From Homarus americanus (Eukaryota; Arthropoda; Malacostraca; Decapoda; Nephropidae): a DNA stretch of 64,000 bases. Shown here in pieces: positions 11,851-24,150 of this stretch. The notes under the pieces were generated by a model that had not been told where the DNA came from, ran no database searches, and was given only the letters and a program-made list of their open reading frames with translations. The stretch's first letter is position 1, and each line of letters opens with the position of its first letter. The stretch lies in assembly GCF_018991925.1 (NCBI RefSeq), contig NW_024729477.1, positions 306,001-370,000 of the forward strand, written 5' to 3'. The position numbers and the translations under genes are program-made.

Positions 11851-12368
11851 CTTCACTAGTGCGTTTACAGGGGCTCGTCAGGTTATATGTACAGTCCCCT
11901 TCACCAGTGTGTTTACAGGGGTTCGTCAGGTTATATGTACAGTCCCCTTCACTAGTGAGTTTACAGGGGCTCGTCAGGTTATATGTACCATTCCCTTCAC
12001 TAGTGCATTTACAGGGGCTCGTCAGGTTATATGTACAGTCCCCTTCACTAGTGCGTTTACAGGGGCTCGTCAGGTTATATGTACAGTCCCCTTCACTAGT
12101 GCGTTTACAGGGGCTCGTCAGGTTATATGTACAGTTCCCTTCGCTAGTGTGTTTACAGGGCTCGTCAGGTTATATGTACCGTCCCCTTCACTAGTGCGTT
12201 CAGGTTACAGGGGCTCGTCAGGTTATATGTACACTAGTGCGTTTACAGGGGCTCGTCAGGTTATATGTACAGTCCCCTTCACTAGTGCGTTTACAGGGGC
12301 TCGTCAGGTTATATGTACAGTCCCCTTCACTAGTGCGTTTACAGGGGCTCGTCAGGTTATATGTACAG
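11851..12368 (+). repeat. 48-bp minisatellite, about 10-11 copies, open in frame
   Basis: Unit includes GTGCGTTTACAGGGGCTCGT and CAGGTTATATGTACAGTCCC. Because 48 is divisible by three, the ATG at 11789 reads through to TAA at 12380-12382, 197 codons with a 16-residue repeat (FTSAFTGARQVICTVP type). A second frame is also open for about 118 codons. One unit near 12190-12240 is rearranged and another near 12158 has lost a base, yet the long frame is restored. No signal peptide, splice sites or codon bias support a gene; a plain minisatellite is more likely. Confidence 0.85.
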
Positions 12369-12808
12369 GGGATTGTACATAATTGGTAGTTTTATTCCTT
12401 GTTTATGTTTGTGGTTAACCCGTGTGATTGCTTCCTTGCATATTAGATAATTAATTGCCATTATCCCTTGTTATAGGTTCACATTATTTTGTAGTTAGTG
12501 TGGAGATATTATTGTTCCATAATTTACACTATAAGTCAAACATTTAGATTCGTTTCTGTTTTAAAGAAGTAAAGGAGGAGGAAGGAGAGGAGAAAGAACA
12601 AGAGAAGGAGGAGGAGGAGCAGATGCAATAAGGGAAAGGAATAAAATATATTGGTAGAGGAAAAAGAGAAGACGATTGAGGAGGAGGAAGGCGAGGAAAT
12701 GGAATAGGAAGAGGACAGTAAACAGACGATTGATGGAGGATGGTAATTAAAAAAACAAACATGTCTACCAGTCACTTCCACTACCTACCTCCACATACGT
12801 CCACCACC

Positions 12809-12841
<33 letters not shown>

Positions 12842-15516
12842 CACAACCACCTACACTACTACATACCCCCCTCACGTCCACCACCACCACCAACCACCAT
12901 CCACCAACAACACGTCCACCAACACCACCAACCACCAACATCACTTCTTCCCCTCACGCATCCTCCTCCACCAACCCAACTACTACCCACCCCCACCCAA
13001 AGGTTACCCATCCATCAGCTTCGTCAGTAGAGGCCACATTCCAACACTCCTTACCTCGTGTGCTATACCTATGGAACGACCCTTAATATCAAGTCATAAT
13101 CTCACTTTTGATAGTTTATGTGGCCAGGGGGACAAAACCAACCTGCATTATACACCATCAGACAGGTCGTGAAGGGTAGTTAAGGGGTCGTGATGGGGTC
13201 GTGATCTATATACTACACACAGTCTCTTGGGGTCTTCATATTTTTACAGCGCCTCTCGTGGTGTGTAGTGTATGTTTTGTAGCTAGACTCTGGATGGTAG
13301 ATTGGGACTTGAAGGAGGGTTAGTAAGATTACGGCTGTATTGTTCCTCGCCTCTCTGTTGTTGATGACCACATGAGATCACAACACCTGAGGGGGAGGGG
13401 AGGGGGGAGGGGGGGGTGGTTATATGAGCCTGTGTTGTTTGTAAGTTTTTGTTTATTTTGAAAGAGAAAAGTGACGATTAATACACCAATTGTCTCACGA
13501 TGTTTCTGTCGGTGGGATGGATTTGGTCTTGATCTTATATTCAATTGTTTTAGATACATTTTATTTAAGTTTAAGCTGGAATACATTTAAGTTATTTTTA
13601 TTTATGGTTACTTTTGGGTGGTTGGATGTTCTTACTTCATCTATAAAAGGGATTAACAACCTCCTGTACAGTTAGGCGTTCGTTTTATGGTGTACAAGGT
13701 ATGTAACAAGGTACAAGTCGAAATGCCTGGTAACCTCCCTCGTGTTCAATATGAAAAAGTCTACACTCAAACCAGTTCCGCAATAGAGGGCTTAACACAC
13801 AGGACGTTCGGTGAAGGACTTAAGCTAAGACCTATCTGACGTGGCGCCTAACCCTCTTAGTTCTAATCTAACGAGGGGACTAATACGGCCCTTTTGAGGG
13901 TTATCTCCCGACGCCCTTCTACTGATGAAACATTTTGTTATTATCCATAAGAGTGGTGCACTATCCTCCCTTTGCTACCCGCTTGTTGCCTCATACACTT
14001 AGTGCTTGTATCTTGGGTAATATTTATGAGTACATTAGAGATTTGATGTTTACACTTGAGTTAGTGATTGCATGAGACCTGTGCTTTCTCGACCTTGGTT
14101 TGGTATTCGTGGCGCCCGCCGGACCCACTGAGGCTGGAACGACCATTAAACTCTCTTAAAGTCGTGTTCATGACCGTGTGTGTGTTTTACGTCTTTATTG
14201 GGCAAATTTGGAGCTGCCAAGAACGGTGACTGAAAGCAAATATTATTCGTCAATTGGAATTATCAGTACAGTACACAGGCCTTCTGAATAATCGCTATAC
14301 ACTTAAAAATTATAGCCTTCACGTCTTTATAGGTACAAGGTGACCTTAAGGCGGCGACCATCCTGGAGTGTGTATTATAATGTAACGAGCGACAAGGTGA
14401 GGCTGATTAATAAACAATGCCATTTTATATCGGATTAATAAGCACTGTGGCGGGGAGGGAGGCTGTAAGCACGCCCATAAACCTTGCACCATCCTCGCTC
14501 AGTAACAGCTGGGGTGTAAATCACTGTTAAGGTATCTTGTTATTGTCTCTAGAGATTCACCTGCACCAGCCAAGGACGAGTCTTGGTCTTCTTTGATTGG
14601 AATCTAAGTGACTGTGTTGTAAATATCTATACTTCTTGACGGTAAGTGTTGCGGCCTTGCCCTCACTATCATTATCCACAAACTAATGTTAGATTACAAT
14701 CTCTGAGGCAACACTTGTGATGTGAATCCTTTATGTATGATGAAAGCTGAATTTCCTAGAGTCCGCCATCGATTATTTTTTTTTAGGTGTTACGCTGATA
14801 TACTGCTAAGTATGTTTACCCATTATGTAGATGGTAAGAGCCTTGCTTACAATGGATAAATTAACATAATGAATTTTAAACACGTTTTCTATACATTAGC
14901 GGTTATCATCACCCTCCTGTCAGGCAGTATTGTTGAGATCCTGTTGTGGCCTGACGCTGACCAACAGGATCCTATAGTATACTGTGGGGCGGGAGGCGAC
15001 AGTCGTGACACTGGCTGACGGAGGGAGACATAATGCACTGTGGTCTTCATCCTCTCTGTTTAACGAGACAAGGTTGTGTGTGGCCTGACGTAGGTGTGTC
15101 GGCTCACTGTGTGTGTGATCATCATCCTCTTAACTGACGATCAACCTTTATAATGGGTGATTAAGTACTCTTCATCAAACTACCATATCATCCGCCTCGT
15201 TTAAAGTTAACGATCGTCTTGACAGTTGATGAGTAAGTGTTATTTATCCCACCTCCGTGTGTCGTCTCCCCGCTGCTGCACTCTAGGGACTCTCTTCACC
15301 GCGAGAAACATATACTGTACCTTAGTCTTGCACACACACACACATTCTTGACTTATCTGAAGACTCCATTTGCAAGAGAAACACGTGAGGTGAGGCCAGC
15401 TTGACGGGTACTTGGGGCAGATGGTGGTGAAGGTGGGGTGGGTGCTATAAGACCTGGACGCCATGCAAGCATTTTCATCGTTCTATTCCGGCCCAGATGT
15501 GAGCCTTTGTACAGGA

Positions 15517-15536
15517 TAACCTAACCTAACCTAACC
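15517..15536 (-). repeat. Interstitial telomere-type (TTAGG)n
   Basis: Four units. Confidence 0.8.
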
Positions 15537-15567
15537 ATGCAACACACACACACAAAATTACCATAAG

Positions 15568-15694
15568 GCGTAGAGGAGAGATGATCAAGGAGTAGAGGAG
15601 AGAGATGATCAAGGAGTAGAGGAGAGATGATCAAGGAGTAGAGGAGAGATGATCAAGGAGTAGAGGAGAGAGATGATCAAGGAGTAGAGGAGGA
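15568..15694 (+). repeat. 22-24 bp purine-rich minisatellite, 5-6 copies
   Basis: Unit GAGAGATGATCAAGGAGTAG with GAG-number variation between copies. Confidence 0.85.
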
Positions 15695-16037
15695 GAGTTA
15701 ACCTACCAACAACACTCACCAGACACTACACTCACAACAACATACGTATCTCACACCCACCCCTCTACACCCACCCATCCAGTAAGCGACACACGACACC
15801 CACCCAAAACACCCACCAACAACATAGCCTTCCATAGTACTCATCCATGATACACACCCGGAACACCCCCCCCCCTCCCCCCCACACACACACCAAACCC
15901 ACTCCCACACACCAAACCCACTCCCACACACCAAACCTACTCCCACACATCAAACCCACTCCCCAAACCCACTCCCCAAACCCATTCATAGCTGCCACCC
16001 ACTCCCTAGGCTTACTTCCACCCAATGTGTGTGTAAA

Positions 16038-16145
16038 GGGATGCTGTGGCTAAGTGGATACAACTCTCGTCTTATATGTCTCTAGGGTCGCTGGTTCGGA
16101 TTCGGGTCCTTAGCTTGAGTTGGGAAAGTTAATGTGATCGAATCC

Positions 16146-16148
<3 letters not shown>
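16038..16148 (+). mobile_element. tRNA-derived SINE-like element with a GA tail
   Basis: TGGCTAAGTGG at 16047-16057 is a perfect pol III A-box (TRGCNNAGYGG). GGTTCGGATTC at 16093-16103 resembles a B-box, and a second B-like GATCGAATCC lies at 16136-16145. The segment cannot be folded by eye into a full tRNA, and it runs straight into a 74-bp (GA)n tract, as expected for a SINE ending in a microsatellite tail. A decayed tRNA gene is the alternative. Confidence 0.5.

Positions 16149-16222
<74 letters not shown>
16149..16222 (+). repeat. (GA)n microsatellite, 74 bp
   Basis: Tail of the SINE-like element. Confidence 0.97.
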
Positions 16223-16224
<2 letters not shown>

Positions 16225-16819
16225 ATTCAGGATCTGTGGTTGTGGATATTTTAGTTTTTCTGTTTACGGATGTTCAGGTCCTCCTTATAGCTGACACACG
16301 GAGGAGGAGCAGCAAGAAAGAGCGTAGTAGTGGCAATGGAGTCGAGGGGAAGAGATGAGGAATGTGTTCAGGTGGAAATGAGGATGTGGGTTCGATGTTG
16401 GAGGTAGAAGGAGATGGTCAGGTGATGTTGGACGAAGTTGAGGGGGATTGGAGTGCTATGTTTAAGGGATAGATGGAAGTACTGAGGCCTGTGTTGGTGT
16501 ACAGAGCAGTGTCGAGGGAGAGGAGGGAGGTGTTGTGAAGTTTATTTGATCAAGAACAGGAGTGGTACGTGTATAAGACAAGAGACACGAGAGTAAGATG
16601 TTTGGTCTTGTTTTATGACGAGGAGACAGAGATGATAAAAGAAGAAGAAGAAGAAGAACAAATAATAATAATAATAATAATGATAATAATAAATAAAACA
16701 ATACGACAAAAGACATCTTGTAGCAATGGTCTTGGATGGACCTGTGATCGTCAGAACCAAGGCGGGTCACTTCAACACACTGTTACCACGCTTCTATCTT
16801 GATGACGGCTAAAACATTG

Positions 16820-16828
<9 letters not shown>

Positions 16829-16877
<49 letters not shown>
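16829..16877 (+). repeat. (CA)n microsatellite
   Basis: About 24 units. Confidence 0.97.
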
Positions 16878-16878
<1 letters not shown>

Positions 16879-16924
16879 TTACTTACTTACTTGCTCAACT
16901 ACCTCTAGTGAAATTTGACAGCAA

Positions 16925-17600
16925 CAAAAAGAACTGCTACTACTGCTACTACTACAACTACTTTTCAAACGTGGACTCCAGCCTCCCCCAATAGTCACAC
17001 CTTCGCCGCACTTTATTACTTTATAATTAAATATCCTAATATAAAAGTAGCTGCCCTAACTATGATGAGTTAGTTGAGCAGTATATCTATGCGGCATTCA
17101 GTAACTGTTGCCTCAGAGTCAATGTCTGTGAATGTTGTTGGCTTTGGGGCCGAAGATCTCTTTCCTCGGAGGCAAAGCAATGTAGACCTAAGAAGAGAGA
17201 AGGACAGTCGACATCTCGACCAGGCTGTAACATAACTCCTGGGCTGCTGCTTCCGTTCAGATAACACCTCCGCGAGTCTGGCATAGACGCATCTTGCATT
17301 TGGTCCCATCCCACCAGAGGTTGTGAACACCAGAGTAGTGAAGCTGCCCTGATCAACATTCAGAATTCTCTCCCCATATGCCCTGATCGTGTCATACTCG
17401 TTCCTCATGTGTGCCGCACCGAGAGCTAGGTTACGGTGCCATGCGGCCATGGGATCGAAAATCCTTATGTCAAAGAAGGCTCGCTGTCCCCGCGTCTAGA
17501 ACCCTCGAGCACTGGCGTCCACACGGGCTTCGTTGGATGTGTTCGAATTCCTGTGATGGAAATTCTCATCGTCCAATGGAAGGAGTACTACTATTATTAC
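16925..17600 (-). pseudogene. Third copy of the retroelement C-terminal end, with one nonsense codon
   Basis: Reading on the minus strand, an open frame of 126 codons starts at 17450 and ends at 17070. It extends upstream through a block resembling ARGF-stop-TRGQRAFFDIRIFDP, broken only by a TAG at 17496-17498 where related elements have Trp. The pattern of Arg-x-Asp upstream and FFD(I/V)R suggests a PDDEXK-type nuclease core, as seen at the C-terminus of some non-LTR elements; this is inference. The coding end is followed by the same GGCGAAGGTGTG and GGAGGCTGGAGTCCACGT 3' UTR blocks and a (GTA)n-type tail at 16925-16970. Upstream of 17600 the homology is lost, consistent with 5' truncation. 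Confidence 0.6.
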
Positions 17601-18686
17601 TACTAACTACTAAGAAGAAGAAGACGAAGAAATTGAAAACTTAGGACTAAGAGTGAAGGACACAGATGTATTCATGGCAGAGATGGATTCGAGGTGACCC
17701 CATAACCTTTGAGAATGGTTAAAGGAAGAGAAAACTCACAACATATTTCTATAACACCCGCCTACAATACCCGGTCCACAACAGTCACAAACGTTATCCA
17801 CCCCCAAAAGGCTTTTATACAAACAACAAAAGTCGGAGGTGAGTCATTCTCTACTAACAATCTTAACCCCCTTATACACCATGACCAAACTTGTACAGCT
17901 TGTAGGGAATCGATCAATGTCGTGAGGTGAAGTTCGAGACTTGATGCCACACCGTCTGGTAAGGTCACTCACCGGTGTGGAGCCAGACAGGTGACAGGAG
18001 TAGGTGGACGGGGAGGCGACCTGGTATTGTCACTCTCCAGGTAGACAGGTGATAATTATTATGGTGTGGTAGGGTCTCTCTTCAGTATAGGCTGGTGAGA
18101 GAGACAATTATCTAGTAAGGTCTCTCACCAGTGATAAGCATACCAGGTGAGAAACACAGGTGAAGGAGAGTTGAAGCAGTAAGGATCGTTCTCCAGGTAG
18201 ACGGTGAGATAGTTTGTTAGAATTTCTCATAGGTAAGGAAGTGTTAGAAGAAGGGAGGTCATCTACTAGTCTTTCAATACTACTGAGTTTGTTACGTGAC
18301 TGACGCTGATGAATGAGTCACTTGAAAATTCTCTCTCGCTGTGTGAGGCGAATGGCAGATATTGATGTGGATGTCAAGGTGTAGGGTAGAAACCATTACA
18401 GATCGTGACTGGTGATACATATTGGTCTACAAAAAGCTAGTCTTTCGTAGCCCTAAACAAGCTATGGAGCCTACCAGGTGAGAGATACATGGCTTGCCTA
18501 GTCGCATCTTTCCCTAGTACGGAACCAGGTATAGGTGATAGATAGAGGGAGAGGGAGAGGTAGTCAGGTAGGGAGTCTCACCAATATAAAACCTGCCAGG
18601 TGACACAGCCATTGGTGGATGTGGAGGTCAGACATGTTAGATGGATGGTATGTTAACCGTGCTGTTACCTGTGCTGGCAGCGGACG

Positions 18687-18822
<136 letters not shown>

Positions 18823-19141
18823 TAATATTTAGTAATAGACAAGCGAAAAGTGTAGGAGTGATTTGTAAGGGCATGAATAACGAGTGTCTATACATGTAAG
18901 TATAGTAATTTGTCAAGTGTCCTGGCTCTCTCCTTATACCGTGTGTCCGGCTGTTTGTCCGTGTTAAGGGTACTTTGTTTATCCGTCGGTACATCTGTTG
19001 GCTCTTATACTCAACAACGTCTGTATTCTCCACAAAACACGACTCGCTAATGACTACACCGTGTCCAGGCCCGAGGAAGGGAAGAAGAAATGGTTACCAA
19101 TAGAATTCACGCCGCCAGGGGTGTGTTAGAAAGACGGCACC

Positions 19142-19223
<82 letters not shown>
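19142..19223 (+). repeat. (TG)n microsatellite
   Basis: About 40 units with one TA interruption. Confidence 0.97.
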
Positions 19224-19226
<3 letters not shown>

Positions 19227-19549
19227 TACTGTTTACATTTAATCTTGAACATAATGACTGTCACTTGATTGCACAATAATGATCTGACATCCCTCCTTGT
19301 ATAACCAAAGGCTAAGTATACAGTGTACTGTATCCACACCGCCCCTCACAATCAGTCATACCTACGGGTCCCAAATTTCACCTTTACGACTTATGAAAAT
19401 GTACAGGTAAACATCATAGTACCTGAATTTCGTGATCTTTTAAATGATTCACGTCCTCATCTACCATGCCAGAAACCCACCGTCCTACACCATGAATCAG
19501 AGAATCATAGGTGTTTTTACCATAAGAGGGAGCAACTACCATGAATTAC

Positions 19550-20461
19550 TCATAAGAACATAAGAAAATAAGGAGTCTGCAATAGGCCGGTTGGCCTGTG
19601 CATGGCAGCTCCTGTCGAGAGCTACTACCACTCTCTATCATCAATGAATCTATCCAGCCTCCTTTTGAAACTTTCCAGAGTTCCCGCACTTACTACAAAG
19701 TTGCTAAGCTTGTTCCACTCGTCCACCACCCTATTTGTGAACCAGTTTCTTCCTATCTCCCTCCTAAACCTAAACTTATCCAACTTGAATCCGTTGTTCC
19801 GAGTCCTATCCTGCTCAGATATTATAAGAACTTTATCTATATCCCCTTTATTGATTCCTTTCACCCACTTAAATACTTCTATCATATCTCCCCACACTCT
19901 TCGGTTTTCTAGGGAATGCAAGTTAAGTTTCTTTAACCTATCCTGATATGGAAGGTTTCTAAGTCCCGGAATCATTTTTGTCATTCTTCGCTGCACCGAC
20001 TCTAGTGAATTTATTTATATCCATTCTATAATAGGGGCACCAGAACTGAACCGCATAATCGAGGTGCGGCCTGACTAGCGCAAGATATAGTTGCAATAAG
20101 ACCTCTGCACTCTTGTTACTTACACTTCTAGATATAAAACCCAATACTCTGTTTGCCTTATTTCGAACATTAACGCACTGTTTTCTAGGCCGTAGGTCCG
20201 GGCTTACAAGAACCCCTAAGTCTCTTTCACAAGTCGACTTCTCTAGGTTAATGTTGTTAAGGCTGTATACATTATCAGTATTTGTTCTTCCAATATTAAG
20301 TACGCTGCACTTGCTGGTGTTGAATTTCATTTGCCATTTTTCAGACCACCCCTGCAGTTTATTTAGATCCTCCTGTAATGCATTTGCATCCTGCTCTGAA
20401 TTAATCTGCCGCCCTATTTTGGTGTCATCCGCAAACTTGCTTATGTCACTGCTGATCCCAG
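19550..20461 (-). pseudogene. 5'-truncated LINE: reverse transcriptase C-terminal half and 3' end
   Basis: Minus strand: starts abruptly at 20461 with SDISKFADDTK (intact FADD catalytic site, codons at 20424-20429), then WSEKWQMKFN, CERDLGVLV, VLGFISR and LVRPHLDYAVQFW, all typical of the thumb region of CR1/Jockey-group LINE reverse transcriptases. One frameshift lies at about 20003-20030. The frame then continues (MIPGLRNLPYQDRLKKLNL, ENRRVWGDMIEVFKW) to a TAG at 19625-19627. A 3' UTR of about 75 bases ends in TTATTTTCTTATGTTCTTATG. Typical 5' truncation; non-autonomous as it stands. It differs from the RT remnant near 5.6 kb, so two LINE families are present. The 5' end touches a TTAGG array. 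Confidence 0.88.
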
Positions 20462-20485
20462 TAGGTTAGGTTAGGTTAGGTCAGG
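20462..20485 (+). repeat. (TTAGG)n at the 5' junction of the truncated LINE
   Basis: Four units beginning at the base where LINE homology ends. Confidence 0.85.
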
Positions 20486-20620
20486 TGAGTTCTATGTTGT
20501 GAGTGAACCAGGTGAGAGAAGGGCGGGGTTTATTTCTCAGTAATTGCCTCGTTAGTTACCCCAATGGAGGCTGATCTGTCTCTCTTACCTTGACCTCTGT
20601 ACAAGACTAGAGGTCAGTGA

Positions 20621-20672
<52 letters not shown>
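20621..20672 (+). repeat. (TG)n microsatellite
   Basis: About 26 units. Confidence 0.97.
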
Positions 20673-20674
<2 letters not shown>

Positions 20675-21079
20675 ATCCGCCTCTGACACCTGTAAACGTT
20701 TCTGGTTACATAGTGTGGTTATGAGGCCAAGTTCTGTGTGTATTTTATCCTCAGGTGGAACAGGTAGACCAGATAGACTTGTTGCAGATTATATTTGTGC
20801 AGTTAGGTGAGGCCGTTGTGCACCTGAGGTACAGTAGAGACAACCTGGAGAAAACTGTTGTGTTATCGAGATAAAAATATGAAAATGAAAGAACAAAGTT
20901 GAAGCAAAAAAAAAAATGAGATTTTACATAGAGAATATTTAGAGCTACTTGACTTGTTAATGTTGAGTTAACTTCTAAATAATGTAACTTATTAACTAGT
21001 ATTATACATTTTATTACGATCAATAAATTCAACTGAGGTTAACTAAGCTTTATATACATTGTAACCAGTGTGACCAAAT

Positions 21080-21133
21080 AACTTGTCATGTGACCTAAAA
21101 CAAATCATCTCGTTTTGGGTCACATGACAAATT
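21080..21133. repeat. Near-perfect inverted repeat (22-bp arms, 10-base loop) containing CATGTG E-boxes
   Basis: The arm at 21080-21101 (core TTGTCATGTGACC) pairs with 21112-21133 (core GGGTCACATGACAA) at 20 of 22 positions around the loop 21102-21111. It could be a hairpin, a small MITE or a paired bHLH site (TCATGTGA). No longer terminal repeats or target duplications were seen. Confidence 0.7.
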
Positions 21134-21592
21134 ACACGAAAATATTATTATTATAACTATATATTATATTGTCCATAAGGAAAGAACAATGTGCTGCTAT
21201 GAAGGAAGGGGGAACTAATGCAATCACAATATAAATTTTTATGATATTCAAACATAATTCTGACACAATACTATTATTTTATTTTTCAGGTAAGGTGTGT
21301 CTGTGTGTGTGTCGTGGTGGAGTCCGGGAGTAGAGACAAGCCACTCGTCCTCTCACCTCTGTAGGAGTGATTGGTGAGGTAAGGTAGGATGAGGGGGGGA
21401 GTGATCATCCTTATCCTCTTATCCTACACGCTGAGGCTCACTAGTTAAATCTGTTTTGTAGTTGTTGTATTTTGTTGTTGCTGTTGTATTTGTTGGTCAT
21501 TTGTTGCTGTTGGTGGTGAGAGGGAAAGGAAAATGTTAATAAACTGATGAAATAGGAATAAGTAGAAATAATAGTATATCGTAATAGGTTGG

Positions 21593-21630
<38 letters not shown>

Positions 21631-21690
21631 GGTCTTATTGGCATTGGGAAGTTTAGAAGACAAAGCGATTTAACTTCCATGATTCCTTTA

Positions 21691-21955
21691 TTGATTCACC
21701 TGACCATGATTGGGTTCACCTGAGCATGATTGGGTTCACCTGACCATGATTGGGTTCACCTGAGCATGATTGGGTTTACCTGAGCATGATTGGGGTTCAC
21801 CTGAGCATGATTGGGTTCACCTGAGCATGATTGGGTTCACCTGAGCATGATTGGGAGCATGATTGTTCACCTGAGCATGATTGGGATGATGATTGGGGTT
21901 CACCTGAGCATGATTGGGGTTCACCTGAGCATGATTGGGGTTCACCTGAGCATAA
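21691..21955 (+). repeat. 20-21 bp minisatellite, about 13 copies
   Basis: Unit TTCACCTGAGCATGATTGGG; copies differ by C/G in GACC/GAGC and by G-run length. The frames it opens on both strands are artefacts. Confidence 0.9.
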
Positions 21956-21990
21956 TTTACTGTGATACGTACTCCTCGTTCTCAGCGTAT

Positions 21991-22144
<154 letters not shown>

Positions 22145-22573
22145 CTTCCTTGTGAATGTTGAGTTTATTATTAAAGTTTAAATTATTTGTATTATTGATT
22201 TGTATTGTATATTTATTTTTTCCTTTCGTGAATGCTTCGTTTGTTCTTTTTGTTCCACACTTTAGTCTTCCATCTTCATTCCATCTGTCTTTTATTCTCT
22301 CATTATCTTTTCCTTTTACTCGTCATTTGGTAAATTAAGAATAAGATAACTGTAGGATTTTATTAAGTATAAGGGGTGACTATTGGAAATGTGGCTACAA
22401 TTTTGGATTCTCAAGAGTTATGTTCTCAAGGAAGTTAAAATATGAAACAGGAATTATTAAGTTAATTTGTATCCTTCCTTAGGTTCAAATCCTATATCCA
22501 AAGCAACATTTAACCCCTAGGGAGGATTACGAGGAGGTAGACGAACTTAAAGCCTCAAGGTGATTCTCGTCCT

Positions 22574-22660
22574 CGACTCACTCAACCTCATACCTCGACC
22601 TTGCCTCACTCAACCTCATACCTCGACCTTGCCTCACTCAACCTCATACCTCGTCCTCGA
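22574..22660 (+). repeat. 28-bp minisatellite, 3 copies
   Basis: Three units with ACTCAACCTCATACCTCG. Confidence 0.85.
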
Positions 22661-23490
22661 CTTCAAACCTCCCCCTGCCTATAACTTACCAAGTGTCCGA
22701 GTTAAGGGGGGGGGGGATTTATGAACCCTAGTTACAGCTCATTCTCACCTTGTAATACTCGGGAATATGGCCATTAATGACACTCATAACAGGCTTTTAT
22801 AACTTGATGATGATGCGCGGTCATTAGCATCTCGTGTGTATTCTTCTCCCGCATACAGGGGTTAAGTGATGTGTTCTCTCTCCTGATTATATGTTTTGTT
22901 CCGGTTGACTGAATACATGTTTGCTTTATGGGTTATAAAGCTGTTTTAGTGTAAGGTTGTGCGCCCCCCCTTTGGTTCATTGTTATTATACAGTTTGTCC
23001 CACCAACATCATTATTTGTGTGGGACCGTCTAAGGAGCCTCATTGAAGGTTGGTGAAGGAGTCGTGTTTGAGGGAAAGGTTCTTTTTTTTTTGTTTTAAT
23101 GGACTACTGGCTCGTATGGTAATGAGATGAAGGAAAGGTTAAGGGAGGGTGAATGGATAAAAGACTTTGTTAACTTTTCTAATAATAAGATACAATTTGA
23201 GTCATTGGGTCATGTTCTTGTACTGATTTTATTTTATTTTTTATCTGAATTGTTATTTATTTATTGTTTTTATTATACGTTTTCTTTATGATTCTCTCTC
23301 GGCTATTGAATTTTTTTTCGGTTTTTATACATTTTCATTATATATTTGTTTTTGTTTGTGGATTATTATATATTTGCTCTCTCTTTCCACCATTTTCTCA
23401 AGGTTTGATTTAATTCCATTTCTATCACACGGCAATACTGCCACTAGAGTTTAACTTACCGTCATATTAACACTATCGTCATATCTGGTC

Positions 23491-23503
23491 ACACACACAC
23501 ACA

Positions 23504-23597
<94 letters not shown>
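23491..23597 (+). repeat. (CA)n microsatellite
   Basis: About 52 units with one ATTCAC interruption. Confidence 0.97.
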
Positions 23598-23599
<2 letters not shown>

Positions 23600-23804
23600 A
23601 GCTCCACCACCTACCACCACCATTAATAATCGTGTCTCCTAGCACAGCCTTCAATCACTAAGAACAGTTACTACGGTTTCTACCATCAGTTAGCTAAACC
23701 ACTGCTCATTACAAAGCCCTTAATCCTTACCTTGTTCCCGCTAACGACGTGGGTGTAAAATAACCCCAGAAGTGGTCATACTTCGCTTCACCTCCCAGCC
23801 ATGA

Positions 23805-24150
23805 CGTGTTGTTGTTCCTTCACGTCACTCTTCGGAGACATTTGACAATCGACAAGGTAAACACGCTGGGGGAGACGTCGTTCACCACCTCATCCTTGCC
23901 ACCAGCTCCTTCTTGTTCCCCGGGGCGCTGTCCTACATCAGGAGCCTCGGCTTCTATAGCAAGGGGAGAGAACTTGGTCTCTTGGGGACGCTGGCGAAGA
24001 CGAGAGAGGAATGTCGGAGGAAGGACCGAGGAGAACGCTGCCACCAGGTCCTGCGTGTGGCCCCATGGGAGTTCCCTCGCATCCTGGACTACTACTCCTA
24101 CAGGAAAGGGAGAGAATTTGGTGCCTCTTGGGGTTTAGGCGCAACTGAGA
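23805..24150 (+). other. Exon-like open island with in-frame 48-codon duplication; unidentified
   Basis: A GC-rich patch inside AT-rich DNA. One frame is open from 23805 past 24230 and reads Leu/Tyr/Trp/Arg-rich protein such as LSYIRSLGFYSKGREL and ILDYYSYRKGREF. The two KGRE motifs (codons from 23961 and 24105) are exactly 144 bases apart and sit in equivalent, diverged surroundings, so an ancient in-frame duplication of 48 codons is likely. No start codon or convincing splice sites were found; a CCAG at 23902-23905 could be an acceptor. Two other frames are also open for 70-110 codons, so this may be chance in GC-rich DNA, a decayed exon or an unknown repeat. I do not recognise a family. 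Confidence 0.25.

Larger units (their letters stand above)
12383..16030. other. No gene recognised
   Basis: Purine-rich 12560-12740, ACC/CCACCA-rich 12795-13020, G-run 13389-13422 (GGGGAGGGGGG), unique AT-moderate DNA 13430-15480 without protein-like frames, and CCCACACACCAAACC repeats at 15860-15990. Confidence 0.55.

Noticed and set aside
22470..22510. TTAGGTTCAAATCCTAT, like a tRNA T-arm
   Set aside because: No A-box, acceptor stem or anticodon arm at the expected distance upstream.
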